Assembly (NCBI GenBank): GCA_015179045.1 | Contig: WHUZ01000073.1 | Location: 124,001 to 188,000, forward strand | Direction: 5' to 3' | Origin: Kalaharituber pfeilii | Taxonomy: Eukaryota > Ascomycota > Pezizomycetes > Pezizales > Pezizaceae | DNA length: 64,000 nt | Shown: positions 54,735 to 64,000 of the stretch, in pieces | Layout of the letters: every line of letters starts with the position of its first letter | How positions within the stretch are numbered: position 1 is the stretch's first letter | Notes under the pieces: model-generated | Seen by the model: only the letters and a program-made list of their open reading frames with translations | Databases searched by the model: none | Told to the model about the DNA's origin: nothing | Translations under genes and position numbers: made by a program

Positions 54735-54795
54735 TCTCGCCATAGCCCACAGGGCGGCACGCGAGCAAAGATATTAAAAAAAAAAAAAAAAACAA
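54735..54795 (+). mobile_element. Mini A-tail insertion (61 bp)
   Basis: Flanked by tccgacc (54728-54734 and 54796-54802). Complete tail, GCCC-ACA-GGGC with CTCGC/GCGAG, and A18. Confidence 0.88.
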
Positions 54796-54855
54796 TCCGA
54801 CCGGACATTACTGCAGATCTCTAACACAGACATAGATACACAGATACGGACCAGA

Positions 54856-54922
54856 TACCTCGCCATAGCCTACAGGGCAGCATGCGAGCCATGATAATTA
54901 AAAAAAAAAAAAAAAAAAAATA
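54856..54922 (+). mobile_element. Mini A-tail insertion (67 bp)
   Basis: Flanked by gaccaga (54849-54855 and 54923-54929). The hairpin reads GCCT-ACA-GGGC (a U-G wobble). Confidence 0.88.
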
Positions 54923-55390
54923 GACCAGACACGCGCAGACAAGACAATTGACTACTCTTCTTTTATGATCCTTTATTGACATTGGACCATTGAGACTGCC
55001 CTTGAGACCTCGTTCCGCCAGCTGCTGATACCGGTATGCTGTGCAGGACAGTGGATGCTGTTGATCCTTCATTATAGCACGTATAATGCGACAACTACTT
55101 TGTCCATTGCTCTTTTACGCAGAACTTTCTTTATCCATTCTGATTGCATAGCCGCCAAGAAAGGGCCTGCAAAATCGATGGAAGAAAAAAATATAAGGTG
55201 GCATCACCCGTCACTCAGTGCCCTTCGGGGGTTCACTGTGCATATCATGAGCGACACATGTATCTTTGTTTACATGGTGCGTCACTGTGATATTTCTTTC
55301 CGGCATACATTGGAAACCAACTTTTTACCTATTTGCTGAACGGAAATTTCTCCCTTGCCTCTATTCTCATCACTTCTATTCCTTTCTTTT

Positions 55391-55563
55391 TTTTTTTTTC
55401 CAAAGGAAATTCACCTAACCCAGCTTACAGTTGTCCGCAATGGCAGGGCCCCTTGGCCGGAACCCTCAGTGCTCGGAGGGAAGCAAAGAACATGCCCTCG
55501 TCCCTCCGCTTTTCTCTCGCCTTTTACCCTTTGATCCTATCAAATTCAACTCTTGCGTTGTTG
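55391..55563 (-). mobile_element. B-family insertion (173 bp)
   Basis: Flanked by cctttctttt (55381-55390 and 55564-55573). Diverged tail (aattcacctaacccagctta, cagttgtccgcaatggcagg) plus about 120 bp of 3'UTR. Confidence 0.7.
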
Positions 55564-55970
55564 CCTTTCTTTTTGCACGGCATAGAATAACCGTTCATGT
55601 GGTTTGTGGAGAGACATTGCTGGACGTATACAAGATTTGGGTGTGGCTATGTTATGGTTGCGTTACATTTGATCGTAGAGGCTTCCCAAGCAAGGGGGAG
55701 ATTTACCAGTGACCTCGCCATGAATGTCAATGGCCGTATCTTCACTATAACCGTAGGCTCTCGATATTGCAAAAGCTGTTCATAGTGATTATGGATAAAG
55801 CAGTTATGTATGAGATATCAATCAATGCCCAAAAGGATTTTTTGGGGATAAAGGTTGTAGTTGAAGTTACAGAAACTGCGAGCATTTTACTAACCGCTGA
55901 ATTTATGCCATTAATATTTTAACAGTGGGGGTATATTGCTATATTAAATATATTCTTATATAGAATTATG

Positions 55971-56019
55971 TTTTTTTGTTTTTATCATTGATCGCTTGCC
56001 GCCCTGGGGCTATGGCGAT
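55971..56019 (-). mobile_element. Mini A-tail insertion (49 bp)
   Basis: Flanked by tatagaattatg and tatagaactatg (55959-55970 and 56020-56031). Outer stem is ATCGC/GCGAT, as in the copy at 32675-32888. Confidence 0.9.
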
Positions 56020-56625
56020 TATAGAACTATGTACAGGAAAAGCTCAAGAGATACAAGAAAGGTGCAGAATATAAAATATCTCTGATAAAGGTTCAAGGAA
56101 GTACAGGAAACAGAAAAGCTGTCTAGAACCAAAGAGAATAAGGTCTGGAAAAGTGCTAAGGGGACTTGGAGAGAATTTTGCTTTGTCTATTTTTTCCTTT
56201 TTTTTTTTTTTTCTCAGAGAACTTATCTTCTAGTTCTTGAACGCTGTCGTCATGGCACACGGTGTGAAAGCGCAGCGCGGCTGGTACATGTGAGACCTAG
56301 TAGCTAATGGACGGCACACGCAGAGCGTCTGTGCGAGGGCGTTGAGGTCAGGTCAGAGCACCGTGAGTCCCGTGTGGGCACAAGATTAGACCTCGTGAGG
56401 GAAGCTTAAATACAGGGTCTGAGGACAGTTGACCACTATACAACTCCTGATGACCTCCCCGCAGAGGACCTAGCAATGGAGCCGTGTTTCCCTACGCGCT
56501 CACAATGGTAGTGAGAAAAGTATCCTTGTTACCACGCACCAATGAGTGCTCCAGGACTCCGAAGCAATCAGTTACAGTAGCCACCAGCCAGCATCGTACT
56601 ATCTAAAAAGGAAATTGAAAGCAAA

Positions 56626-57185
56626 ACAGGTTGCCCTGGTTCCACCAGAATTTAGCCGGAGCATGGTCTTTTTGTATTGATGCAGGATGGCCTCTTCCTA
56701 GGCTGTGATTCAAACCGGGGCCCTCAGTTGTATACCTCCCATGACATGGTGTTGTTACCTCCATTACTAGAATAGAGACGACAGAGATACCATTTTAACA
56801 AGCTGTAGATCAGCCTGAAAGGGTGACAACTCCACCTTCTCTTAAATTTGCCTTCCATCCCCGCCTTCCTGCCGCTTTTCTAGCACCCGCAACAGCATCT
56901 CCCATCCCACTCCTTCCGTCCCGTCAAGCCGCATGCTCAACTGCCCCTCACGTAGCCGTATCTTTTCTGATAATGCAAATTGTTCCCTGGTACGTTACCA
57001 TTCACTGTCCCCATGTGTTTTTTGTTTTTTCCCCTTTTCGCTTTTTCCTATATTATTTTCCGTTTTTGCCCCATTAATTTATTATTTTTTCCCACATAGC
57101 CCTTATGACTTATTACCAGGGGCAATTCTCATTGCTATATATCAAAGAGGCTACAGGTAACATGGGGGCTTCAGAGAGACTAGGT
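56626..57185 (-). repeat. Repeat R (inverted) with tRNA-like module
   Basis: On the minus strand the module at about 56790-56690 reads aacaccatgtcatgggaggt, atacaactgagggccccggt and ttgaatcacagcc (B-box-like GGTTTGAATCA), and ends near 56640 in ggtggaaccagggcaacctg plus T-rich sequence. The part to 57185 resembles 34190-34420. Confidence 0.55.
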
Positions 57186-57367
57186 CCGAATTACAGAATA
57201 ATTTCCATTCAAAGACGCAATTGCTTAGCTGTACATGCATTTGGCAGCCGTTTCTTGATCGATTGCGGGCGAAGTACACGACGGTGAAAATACATTGCGT
57301 AATCGATTTAAGTGCTGCTAGCTTCAGCACAAGGCATGCCAATTTCCCCTGTGTCTGAGCTTTCACC

Positions 57368-58620
57368 TCACAATAAAGAAAATAAAGCTTTGTGGGATTT
57401 GGACCCCTGCAGCAACAAGGTATCAAAGGCACGTGTCAGGAAACGCCCCCTAAAATCCACCGGCTCGATGAAAACCGCGTCATTTTCTGAAAGATGCAAC
57501 CAAAACTTCTCCCTGCTTCCGCAAGTGCCACTGAGCATGACGGTACCCCCAAGATTATTCACACCAGGCATAACATCAGACGCATCAGCACTAAGGTATT
57601 TGATTGGAAGGGCGATTGTCTGGAATGAAACCATACCATCGGGGTATATTAACATTGCAAACCCCCGACTCAGGTTGAACGGGGTGTTCATTGTTAACCT
57701 TTGATTTTCAACCTCGATGTATGGTTTAAAGTGCCAGTACGATGACTTCAGCACTACTCGTGCTGGCCCTAGTTTGCCGCAATGCTCATGCGCTGCTCCG
57801 ATCGTCATGAGATTGCGCTCCAATTGCTTCCTCTCACCTTCGGCCATTTCTTTGTATTGCACGTACTCTTTATCCATATTATCGAGGTCCAGCTCCAGCT
57901 GCCTTCTCTTACCTTCGGCCTCCTCTTTATATGCTTGGTGTTGTTGACTCATATTCTCGAGCTCTAGCTCCAGTTGCTTCCTCTCCTCTTGGGCCGTTTT
58001 TTTGTATGCCTGGCACTCCTTATCCATGTTCTCGAGATCCAATTCCAACTGTCTTTTCTCACCTGCCACATTTTCCTTGAATTTGCAATACCGTTGATTC
58101 ATGTTTTCAAGATTGACCTCTAGTTCCCTTCTCTCACATTCAGCCTTCTCTTTATTGTTCCCCAGCTGTTGATCCAATTCCTTAATTCGTGCCTCCAGTT
58201 GATCAATGAAGATTTGCTTTGTTTGCAACGAATCATCTGCAATCGCAAGCTTTGTATTCAGTTCTTGCACTAGTATGACTGCCGATTCATGATCACTATG
58301 ATCTGTAACTGTGCATTCGCTTGGTGTGTAGTGCGTGGTGCCTGGACTGTAGCTGAAGAGTCCACGCATCAGCAAGTCGTTATTGCGATAAGGCTTCCGC
58401 GTCTAATTCAATACAATGTTAGTAAGATCACCTTGCATATCCTAGAAGCTAAAATTTCGTTAATTACCCCATTAACAAGCTTTGCAAAAATCATTTGGAG
58501 AGGAAACTTGTCCTCATTCGCATTGCAGAACCATTCCCACAAGCTGTCCAGCGTATCCGCAGTCAGAATATCGTCAGCCTCCGTAAGGTCCCATCACGCT
58601 GCTGAACTGCCAGGCGAGTT
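57368..58620 (-). CDS. Coiled-coil protein with repeated heptad modules
   Basis: The main exon runs from about 58401 to the stop at 57368, continuous with a shorter upstream exon (DLTEADDILTADTLDSLWEW...FAKLVNG, near 58467-58590) through an intron of about 65 nt (gtaatt...gaattag). The first exon boundary and start are not resolved. The N-terminal half is a long coiled coil with four or more tandem modules of 21-22 residues (KRQLELDLENMDKECQAYK, KQLELELENMSQQHQAYK, RQLELDLDNMDKEYVQYK). The C-terminal 150 residues look globular and beta-rich (SSYWHFKPYIEVENQRL, GTVMLSGTCGSREKFWLHL). I do not recognise the family. The main frame is open for over 330 codons, so the gene is probably real. Confidence 0.65.
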
Positions 58621-60706
58621 CGTGCCATGCTCTTTGTACTTCAACGTCGTTTAGCTAAAAGATGTATATAGGCTACTGACTAATAAACGTGGGATTTCTT
58701 GAGGTGCAGCCTGCGTGCACCTCGAGGGAACAAGCGTCATCGAAATTTATTTGCATGAAGCTTGAGATATTCCAAATATAGATTATTTTTGTCGGTCAGG
58801 CCCCCAGCCAAGAACACTGCGAGGCTCAAAATCTATCGCATCTGATAACCAACACACAGGTGCCCTGCGTTACTGGTATGCACATCGATACCAATACGGT
58901 GATGGTACTAGTAGTGTTGTACAACTACAGATCATGAGATAATGATTGATTCTCTTTTTTAATGACCTCGAAAATACCCACAACTAGTCCCGTAACCAGA
59001 CCCTGACTAAGCGGAGTTTCATGCATGTGTGTTACTCCCGCTTGCGCTTCTCAGAATTTCATGCGACGCTGACTAAGTCTGGTCACGAGACTAGCCCACA
59101 ACCAGAAATCCCTTCATACTCAACTAGACAATTTGATGCGGTATGACGTTGCGCATCTCATAGAAACGTCAGTCTGCATGGCAATTTGGGCCTAATTCCA
59201 ACAGGCAGTAGTGCAAGTCTAGTTTCTAAAGCCAAGACGCCTGTGGTTAGTCTAGTCGCATATGAATCCGCGAACTGGAGGTCGCGCCCTCCTTGTAATT
59301 ATTAAGGATGACTTCCCGTCGGCCCAGACGACCAGACCCAGACCCCGTCCGTCCCAGACCCCGATTCCCGTCGCAACCACAAAACTCAAGTTTTCCCAGA
59401 TTCTCAGATTTGTCAGCGAACAACACTGCGCTTCACTTAGTCATATCGCGATACCAAAAATTTACTTTCAAAGGAATGCTACATTTGACTGGCCTAGTTG
59501 TACTAGATTCGCAGTAAAGCTTCTCAGGTTAAAGTAAAACTGCTTTCGTTGTTGTCACGTAAGCTGAACAGTGTAATGCGCGTAGACAAAGAAATGAAAG
59601 AAAGCTTTATGCTCAATTTCTGCATAAGTTGAGGCGTTGCAGTAGAAAACAATTTGCGATATGCAGAATTTTTGGTGTTGGCAGCATATATTTTCTTTTA
59701 TGCTATGTTACCTAATCACTTGATCTGGAACGCGTTTCCAAAAATTCTGGGTCTGGCGGAAGGGGGCTAAAAAATTTTTCTGGTAGATCGAGCGCTGATA
59801 AGGTCTGGGAAGTCATCCAGTGGTACTCAGTACAGTATTTTGTAAGCAGCTGCAAGGTTACCTGAGAAATTCCCAGTGGCGGGTGCGCCTCGATTGGACG
59901 CCCAATTGTAAGGGATTTTGTACGTCGAATAAGATCCTTAAACACCTATTGCGCAATCACGTCCAACTATGCAAAGCTGCCAATAAGACCACGCCCTGCT
60001 GATAAGACCATTGCTACAATGAACCTCGCTATAGTGAAACCTTGCTATTCTGAACACACCGCGCTCTCGAATTTCCCTCCCCACGCAATTTGAGTTCACT
60101 ATAATGAAATCGCACCAAATGGTGTAATGAAAACACATACAGAGGAAGTTTTTTTTCATCTACCTAGAAAAATTGTTCTTGCTATAATGAAAAGAGAGTA
60201 ATGAAATCCATAGAAACCTCGCTGCTACTGCCTTGCCGCCCTGCGACCCATTAACTCCGAGCAGCCCAGCAAACGGTAGCTATGTCGCTAATATCTGTTG
60301 CTTCCGGGTATGTTCCTAGTATGACTTCACGGCAAAGGATATCAGATGTGTCTATTGGAAATTGACAAGAATATTCTTCTTTTCTAATTCCTACCAGCTG
60401 TATGATCAACTGAGACCCAAACCTTTGAATCTTTCAATATCCGTGAGACGGTAGATAGTGCGATCAATTTTCCGTCATTGATGTTGTTATTAATTAGAGT
60501 TTACTACATTTCGTAAGTTTAGTACGAGCAAATCTCTTTATTAACAAAATGCTTGCAAAACTTATCCAAGGTATCTTTTTGATGTTTCAGCTCTGATATT
60601 CTGCGTATTCGATGTTTCTCTAGTTTACCAAATCCTCGCCGGTTGCTAGTACATATCTTGACTGCTTAGGATCCGTTCACTGATCTCAATCTGCTACTGA
60701 TTCCTA
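58621..60706. other. Unassigned intergenic DNA with small foldbacks
   Basis: ctagtcccgtaaccagac (58984) and its near-inverse gtctggtcacgagactag (59079-59096) form a short inverted repeat. ctatagtgaaa/ataatgaaa-type repeats occupy 60015-60210. No gene is recognised. Confidence 0.45.
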
Positions 60707-60760
60707 TTTTTTTTTTCAATATCATTACTCGCATGCTTCCCTACGGGCTATGGCGGGGAA

Positions 60761-61371
60761 GAAGACCCCGCCGGCACCCACACCCGCTCCCGCCACGGAA
60801 ACGCCGGATACACCACCCAAGAAGACCCCCCGAGGAAAAGGAAGGGGAAGCAGCCGTCAGACAAGACACGCTACGAGATCAAGAGACGGCTGGACCAGAA
60901 GGAGGCGAAGAAGATCGCCAATTCGCCTCCGATCCGAACCCCGGCGACACCCGTCGCCACCACCACACCGGCAACTGACCCCCCGACCACGACACCGACG
61001 TCGACATCGACACCAGCACCAAAACCACCAACACCCGAACCCTATCCCCGCCGCCAAACCACGCCCCCACGCCCCAAAGCCAGATCCCATCCCCCGACCC
61101 GCCCCGACAACACCACTTCGAGACAAGGCATTGTCGTCCACGGCATAGCCCTAAGGAAAGACCTGGGAAATGTCAAGAGATGGTTGGAGGCATCCAACAA
61201 CATAGGCAAAATTACGGGAATCAGATGGCTACGGAAGAAGACAATCTTAATGGAGGAAGGCAAGCAGACAAGTTCCGTGGTTGTGTACCTGGAAACGCCA
61301 ACGCGAAGGTTAGACTCGGAGGAAGGTGGTTGCGGACAAGTGTGTACGAGACAGATAGAGGAAGGAAATAG
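60761..61371 (+). pseudogene. ORF1 of the nested half-LINE, one frameshift
   Basis: One frame is open from the element start through PRKRKGKQPSDKTRYEIKRR, LDQKEAKKIA, a Thr/Pro-rich linker, GIVVHGIALRKDLGNVKRW, GIRWLRKKTILM and TSSVVVYLET. A frameshift near 61305 moves the remaining AKVRLGGRWLRTSVYETDRG to another frame before the stop. It shows the domain order most cleanly: basic KRRLD block, linker, globular C-terminal block. Confidence 0.75.
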
Positions 61372-61531
61372 GAAGGTCACTGGGGTTATTTTCACCCGCA
61401 TCAAGTACGAAATCCGCGGGCACTACATATATTTAGTTTTTGTCTTTCTGTCGTTCTTTACTTTAATAAAACACCTCGCCATAGCCCATAGGGCGGCATG
61501 CGAGTAATGAAATTAAAAAAAAAAAAAAAAA
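60761..61531 (+). mobile_element. ORF1 half-LINE (771 bp), A family, nested
   Basis: Flanked by a perfect 12-bp repeat tatggcggggaa (60749-60760 and 61532-61543). ORF1 without zinc knuckles, a 3'UTR with cgcgggcactaca as in the other copies, and a complete tail A with A17. Confidence 0.93.
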
Positions 61532-61555
61532 TATGGCGGGGAAACTGGTTCCTAC

Positions 61556-62180
61556 AGGCAAACCTGTCATATTGGGTACCTGTCATACTGGGTAACCTGT
61601 CATATTGCATAAACTTTGTCGGCCCGAATTTGGTCCTGTGTGATTATTGGGTATTTTCACTTATTGGATGGATAACGATTTCACCGGCCGCTTTCCCGGA
61701 TTTACTGCTAACTGGACCTGTCATATTGGATAGTGCCGAGCTAGCAGGGATTAGATGCTTACTTAGTGATAGAATCTTCATTTCGGTATACATACTGATT
61801 TGGCAAACAGATAATGTTATTTATGCTTCTGTAGCGTTTACCCTAGCCATACTTCTGTCTCTTGGTATATTTGTACTTGACAGTACTTCAAAGATATGCC
61901 TATCATTTAATGGATACCTATCACGCAGAACTGGCAGACCCAGAAGACGTAGGCCCAATAGATCAGGATCAGCTTGCTGAAGTCGAATTTGAGGAACCAG
62001 AGTCAGTCTTACTCCCTAAGCAATATTGCATTGCTAACAATCAGGTCCTTTGTTCAGTAGAATTCAGCAATAGGAAGTATAGCACAGGAGGAGGAACAAA
62101 TAGCACTCGCACTTCAGCGCCTGATTATTATCAACTAAGAAATCTAGGTCATTGTATGTCTTTGGTTGTTTGATTCCGGC
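61556..62180 (+). mobile_element. Relic of the TATTGGAT-type DNA transposon, with a 17-bp triplet repeat
   Basis: acctgtcatattgggt repeats three times at 61564-61612, and the following 150 bp resemble 5450-5620. A plus-strand frame from about 61890 (YHLMDTYHAELADPEDVGP, QDQLAEVEFEEPESVLLP) looks like an acidic C-terminus of a transposase and may belong to the element. Confidence 0.5.
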
Positions 62181-63150
62181 AACAAATAGTGAGATATTAG
62201 GTCTTGCGGTAGTTTCCTTATACACTAAAGTTGGTGTACTCAAGCCAATGCTCTGGTGAATATATGAGAGTACACTTGGAACTAAGGTTGCTGAGAGAAG
62301 TAGGAAGGGTACTTTTGAAAACAAAGACCTCAAGGTGCTGATATTTTTATATTCCAGTCGAAATCCAGAGCCCCCCACTTCCAAATACAATGAGCCTCAT
62401 CCACGGCAATGTACGAGAGATTTTTCATGAACGGAGACTTCTTGTCGTGCGCGATGACCCTCCAGAAGTATGAACCATTGGATAACAGAATCTCTGGGGA
62501 TGCATACACCATCCGATATCGCCCTTTCTTAATATCTGGCCAAAGCGATGGGTTACTCGCAACTGTGTCTCCTGTCAGAGCACACGCCGGAATGTTCTTT
62601 CTACACATTAACTCCGCCTGCAATGTATTACCTTCTCTCTCCGGAGCAAAATTAGAATTACTCAATCCAATCATACCTGTTGTGTCACAATAATTTTTAA
62701 TGGTGATATTACTAAGCACGTCACATTTCCAGAAAGCATGGGCATTTGAAACACCAAAGACTTTCCTGAACCACACCCTGCAATCACCACTGCATCCTGC
62801 TTTTCCATAATCACACTCACCACAGCCAATTGCCAATCTTTAGCATGGAATCCGAAGCTTTTTAGAATATTCACCCTGAATGTTCTCTCTTTGTTCATGT
62901 TTCGCTTTCCCTGACTAAGTGGTTTCCACCATATATCGCCCACGTCCCCCCAAGCACACTCCTGCTCTCTCTCCTCAGTCAATTGTAGGAAATCCTCATC
63001 CGGAATTGTATCAAATTCATCCTGAGAGGTTGTAACTTCGATTCTGGTGACTCCGCCCCTCCGGACCCAATTCCGGCCGTCTCGGAGACTTGTGTTGAAG
63101 ATTCTGCAACATTGGCCTGCAGTATGCCCTCAATACCCTGCCCCTTCCCC
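62064..63150 (-). pseudogene. RecQ-like DNA helicase, decayed
   Basis: On the minus strand: DEFDTIPDEDFLQLTEEREQ, a linker, FGFHAKDWQ (motif 0-like), motif I GCGSGKSLVFQMP, SPLKIIVTQQ, a 59-nt intron (62693-62635, gtatga...ttgcag) joining to AELMCRKNIPACALTGDT, YASPEILLS, motif II DEAHCIWKWG, then after a frameshift at a G-run FRLEYKNISTLRS and LLLSATLVPSVL. The frame is lost soon after 62064; the second RecA lobe, RQC and HRDC domains are absent. RecQ proteins unwind DNA in recombination; in fungi RecQ-like genes also occur in repeated, subtelomeric or transposon-linked contexts. Whether this copy was ever intact here is unknown. Confidence 0.75.
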
Positions 63151-64000
63151 CACATGCCTCCGACCGCCCCGGAACCGCCTCTAACCACCCCGGAACCCCC
63201 GGAAATATCAGTTTCTGTCATGAGGAACTCATTCTGGATGCCGGCTAGACTCCGCGTTAATTTGATCCTCAAAGGGGGTTGCGCCGTGTGCCTCATAGAT
63301 GATGATCCTAAATACTCAACAACTCCGAATTGGCATCCTACCTAAATCTTCTAAAGTATTTAACATCTCCTTATCTGAACGCACTTGAATTTACTGAAAC
63401 CTCAAGCTGTGCGAGGCCTAAGGTCTGAGATGTTGATCGATGGAGTGGAGGGAATGGATGGGGGAATAGATGGATACCCGAAGACAATCTCCTACGGAGT
63501 CCTTTGTGCCAAGTCCATTCGCAATGCCCCTCAATGAACTCCGGAAATCAGACCTTGATGTACTTTCATGAGACTGATTGTAGTAGGGTCACCATCATTC
63601 CCAAGTATGTCATAATCAACTTGCAATAGATATTAAATTTTCTAATAATTGTTACGCCACCTTACATTCCTCCTGAGAGCACAAAAGCTATCTACATCAT
63701 TTCACTGACATTCCTCTAATGTATTCCAACCTTCTTTGGAAAGCCAAAACAGCAACAATATGTAGCCTGATCCCTATCCATCAAATTACCTTCTAATTAC
63801 CCCATCATCCCCATTTGAGCAACTATCCCCGGACCATTCGAGTCCTAAATTCAAACATCTTCCCAACCTAGACTCGGATTTGGTGAAGACGATAGGGCTC
63901 CCGAAGCCACACCGGGACCTCCCAATCCAGAGGCTGGGCTTGACATCATACTCCCCATGCTTCCACCTGCGCGTAAAGAAGTCTGAGGCGGTCCCACATG
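63151..64000. other. Right flank
   Basis: A minus-strand frame at 62979-63296 (rich in GGSG and PGG-like residues) might be the upstream part of the helicase locus. Beyond 63350 I see nothing I can name. Confidence 0.3.

Larger units (their letters stand above)
53804..55085 (+). mobile_element. LTR-like repeat broken by three A insertions
   Basis: It starts TGTGGTGGTAACCACGGTACC, keeps the TATA segment (gtctataaattg) and, after the insertions, acaagacaattga, cgttccgccagct and cagtggatgctgttga, all in the order seen (inverted) at 38536-38925. The flanking 5-bp repeats are imperfect (ggcac / agcac). Confidence 0.6.
60708..61543 (-). mobile_element. Mini A-tail insertion split by the ORF1 half-LINE
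   Basis: T9 plus reverse-complement tail A (aatatcattactcgcatgct, tccctacgggctatggcggg) at 60708-60760. The outer target repeat actgattcctat / actggttcctac is at 60696-60707 and 61544-61555. The mini element's own 5' end was the target of the next insertion. Confidence 0.88.

Noticed and set aside
61498..61980. 160-codon frame starting in tail A
   Set aside because: It starts in the poly(A) of an insertion and runs into transposon terminal repeats; not a gene.

Overview
The window looks like a repeat-dominated chromosomal region of a filamentous ascomycete. This rests on genes with many short GT-AG introns (about 45-100 nt), a fungal STAND (NACHT) protein ending in C2H2-like fingers, a HET-domain protein, a small secreted protein, and very low gene density. 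A truffle-like pezizomycete would fit the repeat load, but that is inference. No prokaryotic operons, rRNA, convincing tRNA genes or CRISPR arrays are visible.

Genes: a GC-rich single-pass membrane protein (8.2-10.3 kb, minus, one frameshift); a NACHT/STAND protein (20.0-23.8 kb, minus, eight exons that sum to a whole number of codons); a Rad5/HLTF-type SNF2 helicase with RING finger (26.6-30.75 kb, plus); a HET protein (39.6-42.05 kb, minus); a small secreted protein (51.2-51.76 kb, minus); a coiled-coil protein (57.4-58.6 kb, minus); and a decayed RecQ-like helicase at the right end (62.1-63.2 kb, minus). Fragments include the duplicated 3' end of the SNF2 gene (3.1-3.8 kb) and the N-terminus of a second STAND protein (45.95-46.17 kb).

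Transposons explain most of the rest. Two non-LTR families, here called A and B, are recognised by about 40-nt 3' tails ending in poly(A). Tail A runs CTCGCC...GCCC-NNN-GGGC...GCGAG then TAATGATAT-An. Tail B runs CCTGCCATGGCG...GCAAGCGGGG then TTACGTGA-An. Besides longer copies carrying ORF1 or the RNase H/zinc end of ORF2, there are many tail-only insertions of 30-75 bp, most flanked by 7-16 bp direct repeats. A third group is ORF1-only half-LINEs with an A tail. Several TA-flanked DNA transposons or MITEs, a candidate solo LTR and an interspersed repeat with a tRNA-like module are also present.

Layout: positions 1-3782 are repeated in inverted orientation at 30087-33801. This duplication gives empty and filled sites for several retroinsertions, so it acts as an internal clock. 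Region 4-8 kb is mostly unrecognised AT-rich DNA with one TIR element. Region 12-19.4 kb holds DNA transposons and a dead LINE. Region 35-38.9 kb is a 2.1-kb TIR element, ORF1 relics and a solo LTR. Region 42.7-44.6 kb is a nested MITE. Region 45.9-49 kb contains a STAND fragment, a TIR element with a nested MITE, and a B-family LINE. Region 53.8-55.1 kb is an LTR-like repeat hit by three A insertions. Region 60.7-62.2 kb has an ORF1 half-LINE nested in a mini A insertion, followed by a DNA transposon relic. Coordinates of retroelements are taken from the direct repeats where these are visible.
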